Of a stretch of 64,000 nucleotides of DNA, positions 27,266 to 35,227 are shown in pieces. Position 1 is the first letter of the stretch; the number at the start of each line of letters is the position of its first letter. Source of the DNA: Neomelitea salexigens DSM 19753 (GTDB lineage: Bacteria > Pseudomonadota > Gammaproteobacteria > Pseudomonadales > Spongiibacteraceae); assembly GCF_000422345.1 (NCBI RefSeq), contig NZ_AULP01000008.1, positions 1 through 64,000 of the forward strand. The letters run 5' to 3'. The position numbers and the translations under genes were made by a program. The notes under the pieces were generated by a model. The model was not told where the DNA came from, ran no database searches, and saw only the letters and a list, made by a program, of their open reading frames with translations.

Positions 27266-27784
27266 TTATTTCCCTTTTAAAACTTGTTCCAAGCCTGCTG
27301 TAACAAAGACCACCCGGTCGGCTACAGCGGCGATATCCTGATGTAGGCGGCCCGCTTCATCTACAAAGCGGCGAGTCAGCGCTCCAGTGGGGACAACACC
27401 TTGGCCAACTTCATTGCTGACCAGTATCACCTGCCCCGGATTACGTTGAATACACTGCAGAAAACCGGCTCTTACACCCCGCCATTGCTGCTCATCATCT
27501 TTAATGAGCCAATTGCTCAACCACAGCGTTAAACAGTCTACCAATATGCACCGGTTCTCTGCGGCGTGTTCGGCGATGGCTTGGCAAAGCTGCTCAGGTG
27601 CTTCAACGGTGTGCCAACCGCAGCCTGCACGCTGCTGCCGATGATGGGCAATACGTGCCGCCATTTCAGCATCCCCTGCGGTTGCTGTCGCGATGTAGAT
27701 CAATTCCCGGCCGCTGTCGCAGGCGCGCTGTTCTGCCAAGCGGCTTTTGCCCGACCGCGCACCGCCTAAATATAATTCCAGCAC
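27266..27784 (-). CDS. cobU: Adenosylcobinamide kinase / guanylyltransferase CobU (CobP)
   Basis: CobU phosphorylates adenosylcobinamide and then transfers GMP, giving AdoCbi-GDP. I place the start at a GTG at 27784, which has AGGAG five bases upstream and yields MLELYLGGARSGKS, the standard P-loop N-terminus. Starts further upstream would add 8 to 31 residues. Later motifs include CILVDCLTLWLSNWL and LVSNEVGQGVVPTGALTRRFVDEAGRLHQ, which contains the guanylylation region. The histidine near residue 50 (ARIAHHRQQR) fits the GMP-accepting site. It is followed by cobT after 2 bases. Confidence 0.94.
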   Translation of the reverse strand: MLELYLGGARSGKSRLAEQRACDSGRELIYIATATAGDAEMAARIAHHRQQRAGCGWHTVEAPEQLCQAIAEHAAENRCILVDCLTLWLSNWLIKDDEQQWRGVRAGFLQCIQRNPGQVILVSNEVGQGVVPTGALTRRFVDEAGRLHQDIAAVADRVVFVTAGLEQVLKGK

Positions 27785-27912
27785 CCTGACTCCTATTATC
27801 GTTTTCATGGGCACTCGGCTGCCCAGTTTCTGCAAGTCACGTATACTTACGCCGGCAGCGAAATTCCGCACCGGCACGTCATTCTACAAGACAGCAGTCA
27901 GCAGAGGGAAAT

Positions 27913-28467
27913 ATGGGACACCGTTTATCCAAGATTTATACCCGCACCGGAGACGATGGCACAACGGGCTTGGGCGACGGCTCGCGCATTGACAAAGACC
28001 ACGCCAGAATGGAGGCGATAGGCACGGTAGATGAACTCAATTCACAAGTGGGCGTACTGATTGCCGAACTGCCCGAGCACGACGACTACACTCGCCTACT
28101 GGCATGTATCCAGCACGACCTTTTCGACCTTGGCGGTGAACTCGCCGTACCGGGTTACACCTTGGTTAGTGCAGAGCGCATCGGCGAACTTGAAGAAAGC
28201 CTGGACACGCTCAATGAAGACCTGCCGCCATTGAAGAACTTTATCTTACCCGGCGGCAATAAACCGGCCGCCGCCTGCCACCTTGCCCGGGCCATTTGCC
28301 GTCGCGCGGAGCGCAGCCTTGTTGCCCTGCACCGCGAAACGCCCATTAACGACACTAGCAGGCAGTATCTCAATCGCCTGTCCGACTTTTTATTCGTGAT
28401 GGCGCGATTACTCGCGCGCCGCAATGGCGACAATGAAGTGCTGTGGCAACCCGCCGATAAACGCTAA
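27913..28467 (+). CDS. Cob(I)alamin adenosyltransferase, PduO type
   Basis: This trimeric enzyme also transfers adenosyl from ATP to cob(I)alamin, but it is unrelated in fold to CobO. The 184-residue sequence starts RLSKIYTRTGDDGTTGLGDG, the ATP-binding signature, and continues RMEAIGTVDELNSQVG. The C-terminal half contains LPGGNKPAAACHLARAICRRAERSL and YLNRLSDFLFVMARLL. It diverges from cobU with 128 bases between them. PduO-type enzymes often serve salvaged cobalamin or hand the cofactor to a mutase, so the split of work with CobO here is an inference. Confidence 0.95.
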   Translation: MGHRLSKIYTRTGDDGTTGLGDGSRIDKDHARMEAIGTVDELNSQVGVLIAELPEHDDYTRLLACIQHDLFDLGGELAVPGYTLVSAERIGELEESLDTLNEDLPPLKNFILPGGNKPAAACHLARAICRRAERSLVALHRETPINDTSRQYLNRLSDFLFVMARLLARRNGDNEVLWQPADKR

Positions 28468-28468
28468 C

Positions 28469-29344
28469 TCACCATAGCCAGGCCGCACCGCGAACGCCGC
28501 TGCTATCACCGTAGCGCGCGGCCAATAGTTGCGTGCGGCACTGGTCACTGAATACCCACCTGCCCCACAATTCAGGCACCCTGGTGTAAAGCAGTGGAAT
28601 ATTGGAAAGGCCACCGCCTAAAACAATCGCTTCTGGGTCGACCGTATTGATGACCGATGCCAGGGCTCTGGCCAGCTTTTCACAGTAATCGTCAAGCTGG
28701 GCACGGGCGCGCTCGCTACCCGCCTCGGCGTCAGCCACAACGCCTTGTACGTTCTCAGCACACCCCTGATTCCGCTGGTAACTCTGCAGCAGACCTGCGC
28801 CACTGAGGTAAGTTTCTATGCAGTCGCGGCGACCGCAATAACACTGACGCCCCTCGTCAGCGCCTGGCATAAGGTTGTGCCCCCACTCTCCCCCTATGGC
28901 ATTTGCGCCCACGTGAAGCTGTTTAGAAAACACTAAGCCACCTCCCACGCCGGTCCCAATAATGACGCCAAAGACACTGCTGGCACTCTGCGCGGCGCCG
29001 TCAACCGCCTCAGACAAGGCGAAACAGTTCGCATCATTGGCTAGGCGCAACGGGCGTTGCATCAACGCCTCTAAATCCCGCTGTAGCGCTTGCCCATTCA
29101 AACAGGTGGTATTGCAATTTTTCATCCTGCCATCGACCGCCGAGGCGGCGCCCGGCGTGCCAACACCAACACTGCCCGTCTTGCCGAGCGCCGTTTCAAC
29201 GCGCCCAACTAGGTCTGCAATAGACCGGAGAATCGAGGAGTAATTATCGCGAGGGGTCGGCGTTCGTTGCCGGTACAGAATGTCGCCGCCGTCCATTGCG
29301 ACGGCCTCAATTTTGGTACCGCCGAGATCAATACCAATGCGCAT
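28469..29344 (-). CDS. ROK family sugar kinase
   Basis: The 291-residue kinase has the ATP site DLGGTK (6-11), the catalytic region LANDANCFALSEA (Asp104), and the second phosphate motif IIGTGVGGGLV. It also has the ROK zinc site made by His156 with CYCGRRDC (Cys168, Cys170, Cys175) followed by IETYLSG. The family includes fructokinase Mak, glucokinase and N-acetylglucosamine kinase NagK. It starts 3 bases after ampE, which hints at phosphorylation of an amino sugar from recycled peptidoglycan. The substrate is not proven by the sequence. Confidence 0.88.
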   Translation of the reverse strand: MRIGIDLGGTKIEAVAMDGGDILYRQRTPTPRDNYSSILRSIADLVGRVETALGKTGSVGVGTPGAASAVDGRMKNCNTTCLNGQALQRDLEALMQRPLRLANDANCFALSEAVDGAAQSASSVFGVIIGTGVGGGLVFSKQLHVGANAIGGEWGHNLMPGADEGRQCYCGRRDCIETYLSGAGLLQSYQRNQGCAENVQGVVADAEAGSERARAQLDDYCEKLARALASVINTVDPEAIVLGGGLSNIPLLYTRVPELWGRWVFSDQCRTQLLAARYGDSSGVRGAAWLW

Positions 29345-29347
29345 GCC

Positions 29348-30199
29348 CTAGAACAACTGCATTAACGCCATCACGGCAATCCAACACAGCAGGCTGCGTG
29401 AAAGTAACTGCTGCACTTTTTGCAACTCTTGCGCTGCCTGCTGCACAAATTGATCACCATCGAGCTCAGCATTTACCGCTGATGCCATAGAACAGCTTCC
29501 CAGCTCATCCAGGTAAGCGTCGCTGGGCAGATCCCCCAACACCATAGCCCGCCATTTTCCAAAGCAGCCCTCGAAATCACCAATCAGTGCGAAGGCAAAG
29601 CCGAGAAGGCGAACGGGCAACCACTCCAGGTAGTAGAGTATGTTTTTACTTAAATCCCGCTCTTGCTGGCTGGCAAGGGCATCTTGCGCGGTCATGAATA
29701 CCAAACGGTAGAGCAATGCCACTGCCGGCCCTAAGGCAAAAAACCAAAACACCACCGCAAACCAGCGCTCAAACCCCTGATAGAACACCGCCTTGCGCAC
29801 GGCGTTGTGCATTTGCAAGGCATTGTCTGCACCGCTATCACAGAGCTCTTCGCTAAAATGTTGGCCATAGAGGAAGGCCCCTTCTAAATCTCCGCGCTGC
29901 CAGCTGTTTAGGTAGAGACGCAGCTGTATTTGAAAGTCTCCCCTTCCCAGACTGTATAGCAATACCGCCACGCTGATTAAGAACAGCGGCAAGCCAAAAA
30001 CAAGCGGAGCAATCAACCACAATAGCAGCGCCAGCAATAACACTGGCACTAAAACAAACAGTCCCAAACGAAGAGCGGGACTGGCAAACCCTTTCAGCAG
30101 CTGGCGGTATTGCACCACCCAGCTATCTCGCTGGAACAGCTCCGCGCTACCCCAGAACTGTACCGCACCCCAAGCGATCAAAATCGCGAAAAATTCCAT
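29348..30199 (-). CDS. ampE: Inner membrane signalling/recycling protein AmpE
   Basis: The 283-residue membrane protein has about four hydrophobic segments (LFVLVPVLLLALLLWLIAPL; WFAVVFWFFALGPAVALLYRL). It also has the family's FERWFAVVFWFFALGP and YLEWLPVRLLGFAFALIGDF. The latter is shared with the distant CbiB/CobD superfamily. The position directly after ampD, as in many gammaproteobacteria, fixes it as AmpE. Its biochemical role is unsettled; it is linked to beta-lactamase induction and wall recycling. It is 36 bases downstream of ampD. Confidence 0.88.
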   Translation of the reverse strand: MEFFAILIAWGAVQFWGSAELFQRDSWVVQYRQLLKGFASPALRLGLFVLVPVLLLALLLWLIAPLVFGLPLFLISVAVLLYSLGRGDFQIQLRLYLNSWQRGDLEGAFLYGQHFSEELCDSGADNALQMHNAVRKAVFYQGFERWFAVVFWFFALGPAVALLYRLVFMTAQDALASQQERDLSKNILYYLEWLPVRLLGFAFALIGDFEGCFGKWRAMVLGDLPSDAYLDELGSCSMASAVNAELDGDQFVQQAAQELQKVQQLLSRSLLCWIAVMALMQLF

Positions 30200-30234
30200 A
30201 GTTAATTTCCACTCATTACCGCTACAGGAAGGCG

Positions 30235-30783
30235 TTAAGCTAACAAGGCGCGCAATTTGTCCCAGTTAAAGGCCGGTCCCGGATCGGTTTTTCTTCCGGG
30301 CGCAACATCGCAATGCCCAACAATACGCTCTAGATTAATTTTTGGAAACCGCTGACGCAAGGCGCGTGTGACTGCCGCCAACTCGTGGTACTGCCGCTCG
30401 GTATAGGGGCGGTGGTCTTCGCCCTCCAGCTCAATACCGATACTAAAGTCGTTGCAGTTGTCTCGGCCACAAAATTGCGACACCCCGGCATGCCAGGCGC
30501 GGTCGAGCAGGGAGACAAACTGGTAGCACTCGCCTTCGCGGTCAATGAATAAGTGCGCCGAGACCTTCAACTCCTGAATATCGGCCAGCGCGGGATCCTG
30601 ACTGCAGTCCAGAGTATTACAAAAAAACTGCGGCACGCAGCCTGTGCCAAACTGGCCGGGCGGCAGGCTGATATTGTGGATGAGCAGAAGGTCAATCTCT
30701 TCCCCTTCGGGGCGAGCATTAAAGTTTTCGGAGGGGGTTTTGCGGGCGTGTTCAAACCACCCATTCTTATCAATCGTGTACAT
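30235..30783 (-). CDS. ampD: 1,6-anhydro-N-acetylmuramyl-L-alanine amidase AmpD
   Basis: AmpD is the cytosolic zinc amidase that cuts the stem peptide from anhydroMurNAc-peptides imported by AmpG. From the ATG at 30783 it has 182 residues, the usual length. Zinc ligands lie in LLLIHNISLPPGQFG, DRAWHAGVSQF and VGHCDVAPGRKTDPG. The conserved NDFSIGIELEG is also present. The start is chosen because GGGAG lies six bases upstream; an earlier in-frame start lacks one. That ribosome site partly overlaps a small hairpin in the leader. Confidence 0.95.
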   Translation of the reverse strand: MYTIDKNGWFEHARKTPSENFNARPEGEEIDLLLIHNISLPPGQFGTGCVPQFFCNTLDCSQDPALADIQELKVSAHLFIDREGECYQFVSLLDRAWHAGVSQFCGRDNCNDFSIGIELEGEDHRPYTERQYHELAAVTRALRQRFPKINLERIVGHCDVAPGRKTDPGPAFNWDKLRALLA

Positions 30784-30789
30784 CTGCTC

Positions 30790-30807
30790 TCCCGCGTTTC
30801 TGCGGGA
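30790..30807 (-). promoter_or_regulatory. Leader hairpin overlapping the ampD ribosome site
   Basis: TCCCGC (30790-30795) pairs with GCGGGA (30802-30807) across a six-base loop. On the mRNA the GGG of the ribosome site GGGAG (minus strand, 30793-30789) is inside the stem. Such a hairpin could reduce ampD translation until it is melted or bound. The short stem makes this only a suggestion. Confidence 0.35.
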
Positions 30808-30906
30808 AAGTGTAACAGGATAGAGCAAGTTTCGTGAGGCCGGGCAGGTCCAGCCACTCAGTACTTAAGGCACCTCTGATTAATTCGGTAATGGCTCAGC
30901 GAAGCC

Positions 30907-33171
30907 TTAACTTAGCGGCTTGTCGTGCATGTCGCGCAGGTTACTAATCACCGACTCCAGTGCTCGGTCGAACATTCTGTCGTCTTCAATCAGCACGATA
31001 TCGCCATCAACCACAGCTGATCGCAGGGTATCCATATCGTATTCAGCGACTTTTATTCCAGCGCGATTGACGAAGATGTATTTACCAATGCCGTTAATCA
31101 CTGCCGCCAAGCGGCAGCGCAGCATTTTTCCGTCGTCTTGACGCAAGTCCACCCAGTTGCCAACGCGCAAGGCGTCAAGCGCAGCGGCGGTGCTTGCAGC
31201 CTCCTCAACAGGCGGCTCATTTGAACTTAGTTCAGGCTCAGCCGCCTCATCAGTAGAAACGTTTTCCGCCGACACCACCGCTGGCTCATCCAGCTCTGCC
31301 AAGGCGGCGTCCAAATCTTCTAATGCTTGGTCTTCATCGGCCGTGCGCGGTGCCGACGGCGCCTCATTGCGACTTAATTTGGCTAGATGTAAACGCTCAA
31401 GCTGCTCGAACCACTTACTGGTATCAAACGCGTTTAGCGATACTCGGTTAAACCCGAGCCGAAGCGTTTCAATCAGCACGGGCAGCGCGGTAATCAGCTC
31501 ATTGCGGTGCCCGGCTTCATTATTTGGGGCAACGCTCCACAGAAAGCGCTCAACAAATTGCACTTCGTCTTTGAAACTTGCGCTCTCAGGCCCGGACTGC
31601 ACATAGCTTAGGAATAGCACCTTACTCCAGCCGTCCAGCAAGACTTTGCGTGCCACCGGAGGGTAATCTGCCCCGCTGAGCTTGTCCTCCAGCAGGCCGG
31701 AAATATATGAGCGCGCCGCCTGGGCAGTCGCCCGACCGCCCTCTGCGTTGATTGTGCGCTGCGCCACCAACTCAGCGCGACGCTGGGCCTTTTCTTGAAA
31801 CTTGCCAAACTCCGTCAAAACATCGACGAAAACCTGAGTATCTACACCGAAGTCGCCCAGAATACGCATGACGACTTCTTCGAGCTTTTTATACAACGGG
31901 TCTTTTTCGGGCGTGGACACAGGCGACCAACCAATACCCGCGCCAACGATCGCACTGAGCAGCTTTCGGGCCGGGTGCTCTTCTCGACTAAAGAAGCTCT
32001 TGTCCAGCATCGCCATTTTTAGAATTGGGATCTGCAAGTGAGCCAACAAGCGCTTGAGCGGGTCGGAAAGGCCATCGCCTTCGAGCATGTACTGAAATAA
32101 GGTACCGACAAAATGGACGGTATCCTGATCCCTCTCAAGTGAGAGCGCTGACGCATCGTTTTGAGAAACTCGGCTCACCTCACGAAGGCGGGAGACTAAC
32201 TTTTGCGATATTTCGTGGAATGCGTGACTGTCGTTGGCCGCCCCTTGCGTTTTCAAGTGGCTAAACTGCTCGTCCTGCATATCTTGCAGAGCGACCATAA
32301 ACGACGGTTTGGAAAGGGTTGCCGCCTCATTCGCAGAAGCCTGTTGAAAGACCTCGTCCATGGCATCGACCAACTGGTTTACCAACTCAGCGGCCGGCCG
32401 GGCGCTATCTTCACCCTCTGCGCGGGAAGGCTCCACCGCCGCCGAAGACTCGTCTTTGCGTTGCTGGGATTCAGGTCGCTCTGACTCCAAGGCGACGCCA
32501 CTGCTCTCCAACACCGGCAACATCACATCAAACAACTCGCCATAGCGAGAGATGATTTGGCCGTCGAAAATCTTAAACAGTATTAAGCGAGCTTTGATAT
32601 CGATATTCAGGTCACGGCAAGCCTCGCTGAAAGCCTTGGCAATTTTCGCCGGCCCCATCGGCAATTCCGCCGCACTGATACTTTCGCCACCCACACTGTG
32701 TTGCCAGGCAACACTCAATTGCCACAATTGTTGCAAGTGCTGGCGCTCGGCCTTCTTCGCCATTCCCTCAATAGCGACCAACTCTTCCAGGGCATCTGAC
32801 TCTAGAAGTTTTAGTTTAGCTCGCCCTCTGTCTGCAGCGCCGTTGACAGCCGTGTTCAGTTGATCAGTAAAATTGTCACAAAGTTTTGCACTGAAGTTCT
32901 GCTCGATTAGCTGACGATGAACGCGAATTTCGCGCATCGAGTCAAAATACAGGTGCTGCTCTTTGGCACTGCTCGCTTCGTCCGCAAGCTCAAAGAGCGT
33001 GTCATCGACATCGTCCAATAGACCGGTAAGACGTTCAGCCAAGAATAACTGACATTTCTCACGCAGGGCGGCCATACTGGCAGGCAACTCCGCCACACTG
33101 GCTTCGACAGCACTGGGCATCGGGTCTCTGCGTGTGGTTAAATCCACAACATTGTTGGGTTTATCAGTCAT
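30907..33171 (-). CDS. DUF1631 family protein
   Basis: The 754-residue cytosolic protein belongs to DUF1631, a family sometimes mislabelled thymidine phosphorylase. No phosphorylase motif is present. The first 500 residues are largely helical (for example PAKIAKAFSEACRDLNIDIK; FVGTLFQYMLEGDGLSDPLK; LARHL-like PAR­KLLSAIVGAGIGW). An acidic, low-complexity linker follows at about 590-660. A C-terminal beta-rich segment (ALRVGNWVDLRQDDGKMLRC ... IFVNRAGIKVAEY) resembles a PilZ-like barrel. The gene keeps the same place between ampD and nadC-pilA in pseudomonads. Function is unknown. Confidence 0.85.
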   Translation of the reverse strand: MTDKPNNVVDLTTRRDPMPSAVEASVAELPASMAALREKCQLFLAERLTGLLDDVDDTLFELADEASSAKEQHLYFDSMREIRVHRQLIEQNFSAKLCDNFTDQLNTAVNGAADRGRAKLKLLESDALEELVAIEGMAKKAERQHLQQLWQLSVAWQHSVGGESISAAELPMGPAKIAKAFSEACRDLNIDIKARLILFKIFDGQIISRYGELFDVMLPVLESSGVALESERPESQQRKDESSAAVEPSRAEGEDSARPAAELVNQLVDAMDEVFQQASANEAATLSKPSFMVALQDMQDEQFSHLKTQGAANDSHAFHEISQKLVSRLREVSRVSQNDASALSLERDQDTVHFVGTLFQYMLEGDGLSDPLKRLLAHLQIPILKMAMLDKSFFSREEHPARKLLSAIVGAGIGWSPVSTPEKDPLYKKLEEVVMRILGDFGVDTQVFVDVLTEFGKFQEKAQRRAELVAQRTINAEGGRATAQAARSYISGLLEDKLSGADYPPVARKVLLDGWSKVLFLSYVQSGPESASFKDEVQFVERFLWSVAPNNEAGHRNELITALPVLIETLRLGFNRVSLNAFDTSKWFEQLERLHLAKLSRNEAPSAPRTADEDQALEDLDAALAELDEPAVVSAENVSTDEAAEPELSSNEPPVEEAASTAAALDALRVGNWVDLRQDDGKMLRCRLAAVINGIGKYIFVNRAGIKVAEYDMDTLRSAVVDGDIVLIEDDRMFDRALESVISNLRDMHDKPLS

Positions 33172-34415
<1,244 letters not shown>

Positions 34416-34427
34416 AAATAGCGTAAT

Positions 34428-34462
34428 AAAAAAGCCGCTCCCTATGCGAAAGCGGCTTTTTT
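34428..34462. terminator. Bidirectional terminator between nadC and pilA
   Basis: An A run (34428-34433) is followed by AGCCGCT-type stem arms: GCCGCT (34434-34439) with AGCGGC (34451-34456), then six T (34457-34462). The A and T runs pair as an extension of the stem. It ends transcription of nadC from the left and pilA from the right. Confidence 0.9.
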
Positions 34463-34502
34463 GAACCCTGACAACCTATGTCAGGGCAAAACTACGCAAC
34501 AA

Positions 34503-34916
34503 CTAGCAAACGCCATTTGCAATGCAAGTACCAGTCTGCGCCCAAGTCAACGTACCGTTCACCGCGGTTGGGGTTAGAATGTAAGTTGAGGAGTTTGAAT
34601 CTGAACCAGTGCCGGTGATAGCCGCTGTAGTTTCAGTAATAACAACGCTAGCCACCTCGGTCCCTGACTCGACATCCGTCTTGACCGCCCCTATCTCTGC
34701 GTAAGTATCGCAATTTGTGAGTGTTCTATCACCACGCGTCTGGAAGCAAGTGTCTATCGCTGTTTTAACACTGGACGAAGCTAGGACTACCTCCGTAAAC
34801 CGGGCCTTTTCAGTGTAAGTTTGGTACGCGGGTAAAGCGACCGCTGCAAGAATACCGATGATCGCAACTACGATCATCAATTCGATTAAGGTAAAACCCT
34901 GTTGAGCTTGTTTCAT
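34503..34916 (-). CDS. pilA: Type IV pilin PilA (major pilin)
   Basis: PilA polymerises into the type IV pilus used for twitching and adhesion. The 137-residue prepilin has a seven-residue leader ending in Gly, then the cleavage site [19 protein letters not shown] with Glu5 of the mature protein. The hydrophobic alpha-1 helix continues [19 protein letters not shown]. Two of its cysteines lie near residues 57 and 69, and a pair near the C-terminus ([10 protein letters not shown]) can form the usual D-loop disulfide. The variable middle is rich in Thr and Ser. It is expressed on its own from a sigma-54 promoter and is processed by PilD, encoded nearby. Confidence 0.97.
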   Translation of the reverse strand: MKQAQQGFTLIELMIVVAIIGILAAVALPAYQTYTEKARFTEVVLASSSVKTAIDTCFQTRGDRTLTNCDTYAEIGAVKTDVESGTEVASVVITETTAAITGTGSDSNSSTYILTPTAVNGTLTWAQTGTCIANGVC

Positions 34917-34975
34917 AATTTACTCCAGCTATTTATTTTTGAAACGATTGATCATCATCAACCTACTCACTCTTA

Positions 34976-34991
34976 AGCACTTAACATGCCA
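34976..34991 (-). promoter_or_regulatory. Sigma-54 promoter of pilA
   Basis: On the minus strand TGGCATGTTAAGTGCT has GG and GC at the exact spacing of the -24/-12 elements (consensus TGGCAC-N5-TTGCA). Transcription would start near 34965, leaving a leader of about 50 bases before pilA. In pseudomonads pilA uses sigma-54 with the PilR activator, so the match is expected. Confidence 0.8.
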
Positions 34992-35037
34992 AGTACCCCT
35001 CTCCTTTCTTAGAGGGCTAGACAATGGTAAAGCCGCT

Positions 35038-35064
35038 CAGCGCTGACAAAATTTGTCAGCGCTG
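35038..35064. repeat. 27-bp near-perfect palindrome upstream of pilA
   Basis: CAGCGCTGACAAA (35038-35050) and TTTGTCAGCGCTG (35052-35064) are perfect 13-base inverted arms around one central A. The site lies about 73 to 99 bases upstream of the predicted pilA start of transcription. That is where a sigma-54 enhancer-binding protein such as PilR would bind. It is also upstream of pilB on the other strand. No T run follows, so it is not a typical terminator. Confidence 0.7.
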
Positions 35065-35227
35065 CCATTTTATGTCACTTGGCCAATCTAAAAATCACGC
35101 CACAACTCGAGCAACCCCATTTACTCCGGAATCCATCGACCAAAGAACTCTCCAACTCAGCGACAGTGCATGCTAAGGTTCTAATCGATATTTACATCGC
35201 ACAACATTAAAACAGAACCTGCTTATT

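Noticed and set aside
27785-27912. Second cobalamin riboswitch between cobU and the PduO-type gene
   Set aside because: I looked on both strands for the core and the B12 box and found neither in this 128-base gap.
29348-30199. AmpE read as the missing CbiB/CobD of cobalamin synthesis
   Set aside because: The two families are distantly related, but the gene directly follows ampD, and the sequence pattern fits AmpE.
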